Assembly (NCBI RefSeq): GCF_004342175.1
Contig: NZ_SMAO01000002.1
Location: forward strand, 310,001-374,000
From: Thiobaca trueperi
GTDB lineage: Bacteria > Pseudomonadota > Gammaproteobacteria > Chromatiales > Chromatiaceae
DNA: 64,000 nucleotides
Direction of reading: 5' to 3'
Position 1 is the first letter of the stretch, and every line of letters begins with the position of its first letter. The translations under genes and the position numbers were made by a program. Below, piece by piece: positions 34,632 to 42,782 of this stretch. The notes beneath the pieces were generated by a model. The model had not been told where the DNA came from and did no database searches. It saw nothing but the letters and a program-made list of their open reading frames with translations.

Positions 34632-35615
34632 ATGTATGTGAGTGCCTTTCTATTGGGTTTGCTGGCTTTTATCGTCTACAAGGTCTTCTTCCGTGCCTTC
34701 TACACCGTCAAGCCGGATGAGCGGGCGGTTCTCACCTCATTCGGACGCGCCCAGCGTCTGGGTCGTCTGATGGTCGAGGACGACTCGCTCAATGACGAGG
34801 AAAAAGAGCGTTACCGGGTGCCGCGTCTGGTCACCGTCGGCCCCGGCGGGCCGTATTTCAAATGGCCCTGGCAGGAGGCGCACAAGGTGCGGGTGGTCAC
34901 GCAGGCCATCGATCTGACCTGGGATCCGACCAAGACCCAGCACACCATCGAGGCGGTCACCAAGGACAATCTCACCACCGGGGTGGGCGGGCAGATCCGC
35001 TTCCGCGCCTCGGAGAACAATCTCTATGCCTACTGCTTCGGCGTCGATAGCCCGCTGGAGCACGTCATGGGCTATTTCATCTCGGTGCTGCGCGAGCGCA
35101 TCGCCAATTTCGTCGATCCCAAGGGTCCGAGTCTGGTCGGCGAGACCGGGATCGCCGGCAGCGGCGGCTCGCCCGAACTCTCGGAAGGGGTCTCGATCAA
35201 CGATCTGCGCAAAAACCTGCCGCTGCTGAACGACTACATGGAACAGCAGTGCCGCTCCACCGGCGCGCGTTACGGCATCGAGCTGGACGCCGCGCTCATC
35301 ACCCAGATCGACCCGCCGCCCGAGGTCGACCGCGCGCTCTCGGCGATCAACACCACCCGCAATCAGGTCGCCGCCGACATCAGCACCGCCCGCGCCGATG
35401 CCGAGCAGCAGATCACCATGAGCAAGCGCGCCGTGGATATCGCCCGCAACAACGCCCAGGCCGAGGTCGCCCCGCTCAAGGAGCTGGCCGATACCCTCGT
35501 CAAGATCAAGGCCAGCGGCGGCTCCACGGCGCTGTACGCCTATATCCGTAACCTGCGCGTGCCCCTGCTGGGACGGGCGACGCGGATCATTCAGACCACC
35601 AGCCAAAGTGGCTGA
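34632..35615 (+). CDS. SPFH/band 7 membrane protein (first)
   Basis: 327 residues. There is one N-terminal membrane helix (AFLLGLLAFIVYKVFFRAFY), then an SPFH domain starting VKPDERAVLTSFGRAQRL, and a C-terminal helical region with many alanines and charged residues (DISTARADAEQQITMSKRAV) typical of stomatin/HflK-like oligomer stalks. A ggGAGaacgtc ribosome site precedes ATG 34632. Such proteins form membrane rings that organise or restrain partners. It is immediately upstream (17 bp) of the membrane Mrr gene. Confidence 0.9.
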   Translation: MYVSAFLLGLLAFIVYKVFFRAFYTVKPDERAVLTSFGRAQRLGRLMVEDDSLNDEEKERYRVPRLVTVGPGGPYFKWPWQEAHKVRVVTQAIDLTWDPTKTQHTIEAVTKDNLTTGVGGQIRFRASENNLYAYCFGVDSPLEHVMGYFISVLRERIANFVDPKGPSLVGETGIAGSGGSPELSEGVSINDLRKNLPLLNDYMEQQCRSTGARYGIELDAALITQIDPPPEVDRALSAINTTRNQVAADISTARADAEQQITMSKRAVDIARNNAQAEVAPLKELADTLVKIKASGGSTALYAYIRNLRVPLLGRATRIIQTTSQSG

Positions 35616-35632
35616 CTGACTGGAGTTGGCGT

Positions 35633-36745
35633 ATGACAGACACCGAGCCTGAGCGCGACGTTGTTCTGGCGTGGCTTGGTCGCGAAGATGCTGTCCATTA
35701 CCAGGATGGACGCGGTCAACCGCCGAAAGATCTCGACAACCTTTCCGAGCAGGAGCGTCAGGCCGTTTTGGCCTGGTTGGAGCTTGAAGATGGCCGTCCT
35801 CCACCGACGCTTCCTGACATGGAAGAGGTGTTCATGACTCACCTGAGCGATGAACACGACAAAGCCGCCACAGTCGCGTGGCTGATGCAGTCCCGTGTGA
35901 TCATGGCCAGCAATCGTCTTTCGATTGGGCAGAAATTAGCCAGATTGGCAGCAAATGTGCCTTCAGAGAAAACAGTGGCGGTCTTGAAAACGGTCGGTGG
36001 AACGGCCTTGAGCGGTTATCGAAACCTGCCTTTGGCCCTGCGTGTCGCCCTGCCGGCGACTGTACTGGCAACGCCCTTATTAGGTGGCGCCGGTGTCGGT
36101 ATCGCGGCGTTTGGCGGAGCAGTTGGCGTTCCGGCGCTGCTGGTCTTTTTCCTTGGCGTTTCCGGGATCACCGCCGTCATCGAATCCCTGCTGAATACCA
36201 GGGACGGTGAAGGGCTCTTTGTTCAGGGTATTCTTGCCGTCATCGCGACGGATGCGGCGCTGATACGCATGAACAAAGGGGCGCGGGAAGCCATCGTCAA
36301 AGACATTGCTCCACCCGGCAGACAATCGCTGTCGAAAGATCGCAACGTGTTACAGGCGGAGCTGCTCGCCATGAATCCGCTGGCATTCGAGCGGCATGTC
36401 ATGGGCTTTTTCGCCGAAGCTGGCATGACCGCCTGGGCCACTCCAGCCGGTTGCGATGCCGGTATCGACGGGGTGGCAAAAGATGGCAGTCGATTGATTC
36501 TGGTGCAATGCAAACGCTATGGGCTCGATAACTCGGTGGGCCGGCCAGCGATTCAGCAATTCAAAGGGGTTCTGGAGGAGAATCAGGCCGATCTTGGCGT
36601 ATTCGTGACCACCAGTTCGTTCACGACTCAGGCACGGGACAGCGCCAATCGAAGCAACAAGCTGATGCTGGTCGATCTGGACCGATTGATCGGCTGGCAT
36701 CTCGATGGATTTGTGCTGGATAACCGGGAGACAACGGTTCCTTGA
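35633..36745 (+). CDS. Membrane-anchored Mrr-type restriction endonuclease-like protein
   Basis: 370 residues. The N-terminal ~90 residues hold three short repeats around V(L/V)AWL (DVVLAWLGRED, QAVLAWLELED, ATVAWLMQSR). Two or three hydrophobic segments follow at ~125-190 (VGIAAFGGAVGVPALLVFFL). The C-terminal ~120 residues are an Mrr-cat PD-(D/E)xK nuclease: NPLAFERHVMGFFAEAGM, the Asp of CDAGIDGVAKDG and the QCK of ILVQCKRYG. It would cleave DNA at the membrane; what triggers it is unknown. It sits between two SPFH genes on the same strand. Confidence 0.82.
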   Translation: MTDTEPERDVVLAWLGREDAVHYQDGRGQPPKDLDNLSEQERQAVLAWLELEDGRPPPTLPDMEEVFMTHLSDEHDKAATVAWLMQSRVIMASNRLSIGQKLARLAANVPSEKTVAVLKTVGGTALSGYRNLPLALRVALPATVLATPLLGGAGVGIAAFGGAVGVPALLVFFLGVSGITAVIESLLNTRDGEGLFVQGILAVIATDAALIRMNKGAREAIVKDIAPPGRQSLSKDRNVLQAELLAMNPLAFERHVMGFFAEAGMTAWATPAGCDAGIDGVAKDGSRLILVQCKRYGLDNSVGRPAIQQFKGVLEENQADLGVFVTTSSFTTQARDSANRSNKLMLVDLDRLIGWHLDGFVLDNRETTVP

Positions 36746-36791
36746 GTCACGCCCGAACACTTTACGCACCACATTTGCTCGCGGAGGTCTT

Positions 36792-37679
36792 ATGATATTT
36801 GACATCGATAGCTCAGTCGGTCTGGTGGTCGCCTTTGTCGTCGGCTTCCTCTATATCCCGATCCTGCTCGCCATCGCCCGCAAGCTGGGGCTCTATGCCA
36901 TCGTCAACGAGCGCGAGGCGCAGGTCTATACGCTCTTCGGCAAGGTCATCGGCACGCTGGACGAGCCCGGCATCCGCTTTCCGCTCGGCTATTTCGGCCC
37001 CAAGGCGCTGCTGGTGCCCTTCTTCGGCAAGCTCTACCGGGTCTCGACCACGCTGCGTCAGCATTATCTGCGCGATCAGATGGTCAACTCGGAGGAGGGC
37101 ACCCCAATGGGGGTCGGCATCTGGTACGAGATGCAGGTCAGCGATCCGGTCGCCTATCTCTTCCGCAATGCCAACCCGGACGCCTCGCTCCAGGCCAATG
37201 TCGCCAGTTCGACCATTTCGACCCTGAGTAATCTGGAGATGGACAAGATGCTGGAAGACCGGCATCAACTCAGCCGGCGGGTGCGTGCGGCGGTGTCGCC
37301 GCTCTCGGAGCAATGGGGTTACAAGCTCGGCTCGGTCTATATGCGCAAGGTTGCCTTCACCGACCGCCAGATGGTCGATAACATCACCGAGAAGGTCGTC
37401 AAGCGTCTGGTGCAGGTCACCAGCGCCATGAAGCAGGACGGCGAGAACCGGGTCGGACTCATCAAGAGTCAGACCGCCTACAAGGTCTCGCAACAGATGG
37501 CCGAGGCCGCCGCGACCCGCCCGGCTATCGTCGGTGAGGCGCTCAACGCCATCGCCCAGCAGGATCCCGAGGTGCTGGATGCGGTGATGGAGGTGATGGA
37601 GACCGAACAGCTCATCCAGTCCGGGGCGACGGTCGAGGTGCTGCCGCGCGACTCCGAGATTATGGTGCAGGTGAGTTAA
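36792..37679 (+). CDS. SPFH/band 7 membrane protein (second)
   Basis: 295 residues. The N-terminal membrane helix is LVVAFVVGFLYIPILLAIAR, the SPFH domain begins LGLYAIVNEREAQVYTLFG, and a helical tail follows (VKRLVQVTSAMKQDGENRVG). It differs in sequence from the first SPFH protein, so this is not a recent duplicate. ATG 36792 has a clear GGAGG site (gcggaggtctt), 46 bp after the Mrr gene stop. Its own TAA stop is provided by a repeat module. Confidence 0.9.
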   Translation: MIFDIDSSVGLVVAFVVGFLYIPILLAIARKLGLYAIVNEREAQVYTLFGKVIGTLDEPGIRFPLGYFGPKALLVPFFGKLYRVSTTLRQHYLRDQMVNSEEGTPMGVGIWYEMQVSDPVAYLFRNANPDASLQANVASSTISTLSNLEMDKMLEDRHQLSRRVRAAVSPLSEQWGYKLGSVYMRKVAFTDRQMVDNITEKVVKRLVQVTSAMKQDGENRVGLIKSQTAYKVSQQMAEAAATRPAIVGEALNAIAQQDPEVLDAVMEVMETEQLIQSGATVEVLPRDSEIMVQVS

Positions 37680-37762
37680 ACCGCGTCCAGTGCGACATGC
37701 GTAATTTTCAGTTTGTGTTTAGCTTTGGGGATGTCACCGACATCAGTGGGAACGTGGTTTAA
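37676..37762. repeat. Modular repeat, locus 3 (single module B)
   Basis: An 87-bp module bounded by ttaaaccgcgtcc and aacgtggtttaa. It is the inverse complement of the modules at 47150-47236 and 49902-49988 (shared core cagtttgtgtttagcttt). No module A follows; instead an acaggat hairpin starts 10 bp later. It includes the stop codon of the second SPFH gene. Confidence 0.85.
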
Positions 37763-37772
37763 AATTTCATAT

Positions 37773-37847
37773 AGACAGGATTAACAGGATTTTCCAGGAT
37801 GGACAGGATTTTTAGATCATTGTTTTTAAACCTGTTAATCCTGTCCA
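37773..37847. repeat. acaggat-type hairpin repeat, copy 3
   Basis: agacaggattaacaggattt on the left pairs with aacctgttaatcctgtcc on the right. It follows directly on a modular repeat, giving a composite intergenic block between the SPFH gene and the convergent RelE toxin gene. Confidence 0.85.
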
Positions 37848-37908
37848 TTGACGGCGCTTCGGGCGGGTACGAACTTTCCCGGAAATCGCCTAAGGCGCGC
37901 CCCGTGCG

Positions 37909-38163
37909 TCAGTCACCGTAATGGGTTCGGGCGCGCAGTACCATGATGACCAGTTCATCGTCATGGATACTGTAGACGATGCGATCTTGGTAACTCAGCC
38001 GCATCGAGTAATACCCTTTGAGCGAACCGACCAGCGGCTTTCCTGAGTAGGGATCGACCGCCAGCCGGTGACGAACGATGTCCTTGAGCCGGGCACGCAG
38101 TTTCGGGGTCAGCTTGTCGATGTCTTTTTCGGCCTGCCGGGTGAAGCGGACCCGATAGCTCAC
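37909..38163 (-). CDS. RelE/ParE-superfamily toxin
   Basis: 84 residues. YRVRFTRQAEKDIDKLTPKL at the start, PLVGSLKGYYSMRLSYQDRI in the middle and LRARTHYGD at the end fit the compact RelE/YoeB-like fold with basic and His residues near the C-terminus. It would be a ribosome-dependent mRNA interferase. Its start overlaps the antitoxin stop by 4 bp, with the antitoxin first. Confidence 0.88.
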   Translation of the reverse strand: MSYRVRFTRQAEKDIDKLTPKLRARLKDIVRHRLAVDPYSGKPLVGSLKGYYSMRLSYQDRIVYSIHDDELVIMVLRARTHYGD

Positions 38164-38420
38164 TGCGGTTCCCCGAAGATCTCCTCGAAAGCGCGCGTCT
38201 CGCCACTGTCGGCCTCTTGGCGCGCCTGCTCGAAGGCATCCTTGAAACCGGGCGCGGACAGCAGATCCAGGGTTTCGATGAGGCTTTCGTATTCGCTCTC
38301 CGACATCAGCACCGCGTCGCCCTGCCGATGTCGGATGTGGTAGATCTCATGGCGCTCGTTGGCCCCACGCAGGAGATCGAACAGGCTTTTGCGGGCATCG
38401 GTCGCGGTGAGAGTGGTCAT
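38160..38420 (-). CDS. YefM/Phd-family antitoxin
   Basis: 86 residues. LTATDARKSLFDLLRGANER is the Phd/YefM DNA-binding N-terminus, and the acidic C-terminal tail (EQARQEADSGETRAFEEIFG) would wrap the toxin. Usually autoregulates its operon by binding the promoter. A tgttagaatctgtacaggt stretch upstream may hold the promoter, but no operator was defined. Confidence 0.88.
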   Translation of the reverse strand: MTTLTATDARKSLFDLLRGANERHEIYHIRHRQGDAVLMSESEYESLIETLDLLSAPGFKDAFEQARQEADSGETRAFEEIFGEPQ

Positions 38421-38543
38421 GTTGTTAGAATCTGTACAGGTTTTGGTACCGAAAGGCTAGGTAGCCTAACCATCTGTGTCAAGCACCCCGATTCGTCCGA
38501 GCAGATCCTGAGCGACGATTATTATCCGCCAATGGAATAACCC

Positions 38544-39569
38544 ATGATCCCAGAGAAGCCGGAGCCGCTCGCGGCACCCACCGAGACCAGCGAGGCCGCA
38601 TCCTCGCCCAATCTGATGCCCGAATTCGCCGCCCTGCGCGAACAGATCAGCCGCACCATCCTCGGCCAGCGCACCCTGGTTGATCGTCTGCTGATCGCCC
38701 TGCTGGCCGACGGGCATCTGCTGGTCGAAGGCGCGCCCGGACTGGCCAAGACCACGGCCATCAAGGAACTTGCCGCCGGGCTGGAAGGCGATTTCCACCG
38801 GATCCAGTTCACGCCCGATCTGCTGCCGGCTGATCTGACCGGGACCGAGATCTATCGTCCGCACGATGGCAGTTTCCGCTTCGATCGCGGTCCCATCTTT
38901 CACAACCTGCTGCTGGCCGACGAGGTCAACCGCGCGCCGGCCAAGGTGCAGTCGGCGCTGCTGGAGGCGATGGGCGAGCGTCAGGTCACGGTCGGGCGCG
39001 AGACCTATCCTTTGCCCGGGCTGTTTCTGGTCATGGCGACCCAGAATCCCATCGAACAGGAAGGCACCTATCCCTTGCCGGAGGCCCAGCTCGACCGTTT
39101 TCTGATGCATGTGCGGGTCGATTATCCGGATCTTGACACCGAGCGCGCCATCCTGCGGCTCAATCGCGACGAGGCGCAGCGGGGGAGGGCGGTCAGCCCT
39201 GCCGTGGTGCTCAAGCAGGCCGATGTCTTCGCGGCGCGTCAGGCGATTTTCAGGCTCTACATGGCGCCCGAGGTCGAAAACTATCTGGTGCATCTGGTGA
39301 TGGCGACGCGCAACCCCGGCGCCTATGCGTCAGATCTGGCCGGCTGGTTGCGTTTCGGCGCCAGTCCGCGCGCGACCATTGCGCTCGACCGCTGCTCGCG
39401 GGCGCTGGCCTGGCTCAATGGGCGCGATTATGTCTCGCCGGAAGATGTCCAGGCGGTTGCGCCCGATATTCTGCGTCATCGGGTGCTCCTGTCTTACGAA
39501 TCGGAGGCGGAAGGGCGACGGCCCGATGATTTCATCGCCGCGCTGTTGGCGCGGGTGCCGGCGCCTTAG
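38544..39569 (+). CDS. MoxR-family AAA+ ATPase
   Basis: 341 residues. Walker A is EGAPGLAKTTAIKELA, Walker B region LLLADEVNRAPAKVQSALLE, and sensor motif ATQNPIEQEGTYPLPEAQLD, all typical of MoxR. It is the first gene of a MoxR-DUF58-DUF4381-VWA operon, in which MoxR ATPases act as chaperones activating VWA proteins or metal/cofactor enzymes at the membrane. Confidence 0.95.
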   Translation: MIPEKPEPLAAPTETSEAASSPNLMPEFAALREQISRTILGQRTLVDRLLIALLADGHLLVEGAPGLAKTTAIKELAAGLEGDFHRIQFTPDLLPADLTGTEIYRPHDGSFRFDRGPIFHNLLLADEVNRAPAKVQSALLEAMGERQVTVGRETYPLPGLFLVMATQNPIEQEGTYPLPEAQLDRFLMHVRVDYPDLDTERAILRLNRDEAQRGRAVSPAVVLKQADVFAARQAIFRLYMAPEVENYLVHLVMATRNPGAYASDLAGWLRFGASPRATIALDRCSRALAWLNGRDYVSPEDVQAVAPDILRHRVLLSYESEAEGRRPDDFIAALLARVPAP

Positions 39570-39597
39570 GTGATTGACGGAAAAGGACATGCCACCC

Positions 39598-39625
39598 TGT
39601 AGGGGCGATTTAAATCGCCCCTACA
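39598..39625. repeat. 28-bp perfect palindrome, copy 2
   Basis: Identical to 8335-8362 over all 28 bp. It separates moxR from the DUF29 gene, 20 bp before the DUF29 start codon. Confidence 0.85.
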
Positions 39626-39645
39626 CATTGCCTGGAAGACGAGAC

Positions 39646-40119
39646 ATGACTGAACTCAGCACACTCTATCAAACCGATTATTCAGCCTGGGCGGCACAGA
39701 ACGCCGAACTGCTGCGTGCCGGACGCTACGACGAACTGGATATTGAGCACCTTCTGGAAGAACTGAGCGACATGGGCAAAAGCGAGCAGCGCGCACTGGA
39801 AAACCGGCTGACGATTCTGATCGCTCATTTACTGAAATGGGAATATCAACTGCAAACGCTATCCGATCGCTGGCGCGAATTCGATGGTCGCAGTTGGCGC
39901 GCCACCATTGTCGAACAGCGCGGCCGTCTGGCCCGGCTGTTCAAACAGGCGCCCGGTCTCAAATCGCTGCTGGCCGAGACCATCATTGATGCCTATGCCG
40001 ACGCCAGACAACTGGCGAGCGATGAAAGCGGTCTGCCGCTGGAGGCGTTCCCGGCGCAGTGCCCCTATACGGCCGAGCAACTGCTCGACAAGCTCTATTA
40101 TCCCGCACCGCACGCATGA
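39646..40119 (+). CDS. DUF29 family protein
   Basis: 157 residues, all helical. LYQTDYSAWAAQNAELLRAG, then IEHLLEELSDMGKSEQRALE and LLKWEYQ define DUF29, a family common in cyanobacteria and purple sulfur bacteria with no known activity. ATG 39646 is used. Its stop overlaps the DUF58 start as ATGA. DUF29 is not normally part of this operon, so it looks inserted after the palindrome yet remains translationally coupled. Confidence 0.85.
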   Translation: MTELSTLYQTDYSAWAAQNAELLRAGRYDELDIEHLLEELSDMGKSEQRALENRLTILIAHLLKWEYQLQTLSDRWREFDGRSWRATIVEQRGRLARLFKQAPGLKSLLAETIIDAYADARQLASDESGLPLEAFPAQCPYTAEQLLDKLYYPAPHA

Positions 40120-41090
40120 TCTCGCCGCAGCAGACGCCGGCTACCGCTGGCATCCAGCCCAATCTCAAAGACCTGATCGCCCTGCGCGGTCAGGCGCGGC
40201 GGCTCGATCTCGCGCCGCGCGGGCGGGTGCTGGCGACCCGCAGCGGCGGTCATCTGTCGCGCTTTCGCGGGCGCGGCATGGAGTTCGACGAGTCGCGGGT
40301 CTATCAGCCGGGCGATGATCCGCGCAACATGGACTGGCGTGTGACCGCGCGTGCCGGCACCCCGCATGTGAAGCTCTTCCGCGAGGAGCGCGAGCGTCCG
40401 GTGTGGCTGCTGGTCGATCAGGGACCGTCGATGCGCTTCGGCACGCGGGTCGCCTTCAAGTCGGTCGTGGCAGCACAGGCGGCGGCGCTGATCGGCTGGG
40501 CGGCGGTTGATCGGGGTGATCGGGTCGGCGGGCTGGTGTTCGATGAGAGTCATCATCTGGAGCGTCGGCCTGCCGCGCGCGGGGCGGGGTTACTGCCGCT
40601 GCTCGACCGTCTGAGCGCGGTGCCGAAGGATGCGAACGGCGGTCATGCCGCCATCGCCGAGGCCGCTACGCATCTGGTCACTCAGGTGCGCCCCGGCAGT
40701 CTGGTGGCCATCATCAGCGATTTCGCCGGCATTCAGCCGGAGCGCAGCGGCTGGCTGGCGCAACTGGCAGCCGGCAGCGAATTGCTGCTGATCCTGATCC
40801 ATGACCCGCTGGAAAGCGAGACGCCGCCGCCCGGACGTTATCCGGTGACGGATGGCGTGCAAAACGCTCTTTCGGCGGTGCTGAGGACGGGCATTCTGGA
40901 TCTGACCAGCGCCCGTGTCCGCCAGGTCTATCAGGGGCATTTTCAGCAGCGTCTTGACAGCCTGCAACGACTCGCCCGACGCGACCGCGCCCATCTGCTG
41001 CAACTGGCGACCTTTAATCCGGTGGGGCCGGCGCTGGCGCGCGGTCTGGGTGCGCGTCTCGGTGCCCGGGCAACGGGGATGGCGCGATGA
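40116..41090 (+). CDS. DUF58 domain protein
   Basis: 324 residues. FRGRGMEFDESRVYQPGDDP and NMDWRVTARAGTPHVKLFRE are the DUF58 core, and RPVWLLVDQGPSMRFGTR begins a VWA-like fold. No obvious membrane segment. It would work with the MoxR ATPase upstream and the VWA proteins downstream. Start ATG 40116 overlaps the DUF29 stop; its own stop overlaps the next start by 4 bp. Confidence 0.92.
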   Translation: MISPQQTPATAGIQPNLKDLIALRGQARRLDLAPRGRVLATRSGGHLSRFRGRGMEFDESRVYQPGDDPRNMDWRVTARAGTPHVKLFREERERPVWLLVDQGPSMRFGTRVAFKSVVAAQAAALIGWAAVDRGDRVGGLVFDESHHLERRPAARGAGLLPLLDRLSAVPKDANGGHAAIAEAATHLVTQVRPGSLVAIISDFAGIQPERSGWLAQLAAGSELLLILIHDPLESETPPPGRYPVTDGVQNALSAVLRTGILDLTSARVRQVYQGHFQQRLDSLQRLARRDRAHLLQLATFNPVGPALARGLGARLGARATGMAR

Positions 41091-41587
41091 ATCCCGATCC
41101 GCTGTCCGGGCTGCGCGACTGGCATCTGCCGGATCCGGTCTCCTGGTGGCCGCCCGCGCCCGGCTGGTGGCTGCTGGCCGGTCTGCTCCTGGCTGGCGTC
41201 TGGTTTGCCATCCGTTGGTGGCGGCGCTGGCGTCGGCAGGGTGCCGGCACGCGACTGGCGCTGCGCGAACTGGCCGGACTCAATGCCGCCCTGACGACCG
41301 ATGGCGATGCACGCCGTTTTGTCGCGGGTGTCTCGCAGCTTTTGCGGCGTCTGGCGCTGGTTCGTTTTCCCCGCGAACAGGTCGCCGGGCTCAGCGGTTC
41401 CGACTGGCTGACCTTTCTCGACGCCACCGGCGGTGGTACCGGCTTCACGCAAGGTCCAGGTCGCATCCTGGTCGAGTCCGCCTATCGCCCTGAGTTCGCG
41501 CACGAGTCTGGTTTCGATCCCCAGCCATTGAGCCGTCTCGCCGCGCGCTGGATCCAGACTAAACCGCGTCCGGAGCGAAATGCGTAA
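41087..41587 (+). CDS. DUF4381 membrane protein
   Basis: 166 residues. LRDWHLPDPVSWWPPAPGWW leads into a single membrane helix (LLAGLLLAGVWFAIRWW), followed by a cytoplasmic helical part (FVAGVSQLLRRLALVRFPRE). This is the usual DUF4381 partner in MoxR operons. The last nine residues (TKPRPERNA) are encoded by the start of a modular repeat, which also supplies the stop codon, so the native C-terminus was probably replaced. Confidence 0.88.
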   Translation: MNPDPLSGLRDWHLPDPVSWWPPAPGWWLLAGLLLAGVWFAIRWWRRWRRQGAGTRLALRELAGLNAALTTDGDARRFVAGVSQLLRRLALVRFPREQVAGLSGSDWLTFLDATGGGTGFTQGPGRILVESAYRPEFAHESGFDPQPLSRLAARWIQTKPRPERNA

Positions 41588-41751
41588 TGCTCATTCTGTG
41601 TCTGACTTTGGAGATTTCTTCGGTCGCGGTGAAGAGGCGGTTTAGAAATTCTTATTTTTAGTGTCTTAAACCGCGCCAGCTCCGGCAGTCATGGATTCGG
41701 CGACACCGATCCAATCCAAGAACACCGCATACCGCGCTGGGCGCGGTTTAA
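41569..41751. repeat. Modular repeat, locus 4 (B-spacer-A)
   Basis: Module B 41569-41645 (shortened to 77 bp), AT-rich spacer 41646-41665, module A 41666-41751. It lies inside the MoxR operon, between DUF4381 and the VWA gene; its first 19 bp are coding for the DUF4381 C-terminus and stop. Its right end abuts an in-frame ATG 18 bp before the preferred VWA start. Confidence 0.82.
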
Positions 41752-41768
41752 TGAGGGAAGACGCGCCA

Positions 41769-42764
41769 ATGATCGAAATGGACTGGTTCAGGCTGGACTG
41801 GCCCTGGGTGCTGCTTGCACTGCCGCTGCCTGTGCTCGCGCGTCTGCTGCCGCGCGCCCGCGAAAACCAGGGCGCGGCCCTGGGTCTGCCCTTTTATCGC
41901 GAACTGGAGTCGGTGACGGTCACGGGAAGGGGACGACCTTCCAGATGGCGTCTGCTGCTGGCGACACTCGCCTGGATACTGCTTGTGCTGGCCGCCGCGC
42001 GTCCGCAGTGGATCGGCGAGCCCATCGGTCTGCCGGTCGCCGGGCGCGATCTGATGCTGGCGCTGGACATCTCCGGGAGCATGGAACAGGAGGATTACGA
42101 ACTTGGCGGGCGTGCCGTCTCGCGGCTGATGGCGGTGCAGGCGGTGGCGATGCGCTTCATCGAACGGCGCGACCGCGACCGGCTCGGGCTCATCCTCTTC
42201 GGCACCCAGGCTTATCTTCAGACGCCTCTGACCTTCGACGGGGCCACGGTCGCCACCATGCTGCGCGAGGCGGTCATCGGTCTGGCCGGACGCGAGACCG
42301 CCATCGGCGACGCCATCGGGCTGGCGGTCAAGCGGCTGCGCGAACAGCCGGACGGTGAGCGGGTGCTGATCCTGCTCACCGACGGTGCGAACACTGCCGG
42401 CATGCTCGATCCGCTGGATGCCGCCCGGCTCGCGGCTCAGGCCGGGGTGCGCATCCACACCATCGGCATCGGCGGCGGTGAGGTCGGCATCCGCACGCCC
42501 TTCGGCATGCGTCTGCTGCGTCAGGGTTCGGATTTCGATCCGGCGACACTCAAGCAGATCGCCGAGATCACCGGCGGACACTTCTTTTCCGCGACCAACC
42601 GCGACCAACTGGAAGCCGTCTATGCCGAACTCGACCGTCTCGAACCGACCGAACGCGATGAGCGCACCTACCGCCCTCAGCGCGCCCTCTTCATGTGGCC
42701 CGCCTCGGCTGCGCTGCTGCTGACGGTGTGGCTGGCGCTTGGATATTTGAAGAGGCCGGGGTAG
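41769..42764 (+). CDS. VWA-domain membrane protein (BatA-like)
   Basis: 331 residues. Two N-terminal membrane segments (PWVLLALPLPVLARL; LLLATLAWILLVLAA) are followed by a von Willebrand A domain with an intact MIDAS motif DISGSMEQED (~98), TDGANTAGM as the third metal loop, and a final membrane helix (ASAALLLTVWLALGYL). This is BatA-like, last gene of the MoxR operon; no BatB or TPR partner follows. Start ATG 41769 has ggaag upstream; ATG 41751 is possible but lies at the repeat edge. Confidence 0.88.
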   Translation: MIEMDWFRLDWPWVLLALPLPVLARLLPRARENQGAALGLPFYRELESVTVTGRGRPSRWRLLLATLAWILLVLAAARPQWIGEPIGLPVAGRDLMLALDISGSMEQEDYELGGRAVSRLMAVQAVAMRFIERRDRDRLGLILFGTQAYLQTPLTFDGATVATMLREAVIGLAGRETAIGDAIGLAVKRLREQPDGERVLILLTDGANTAGMLDPLDAARLAAQAGVRIHTIGIGGGEVGIRTPFGMRLLRQGSDFDPATLKQIAEITGGHFFSATNRDQLEAVYAELDRLEPTERDERTYRPQRALFMWPASAALLLTVWLALGYLKRPG

Positions 42765-42782
42765 CGCCGCCGGGAAATCGCC

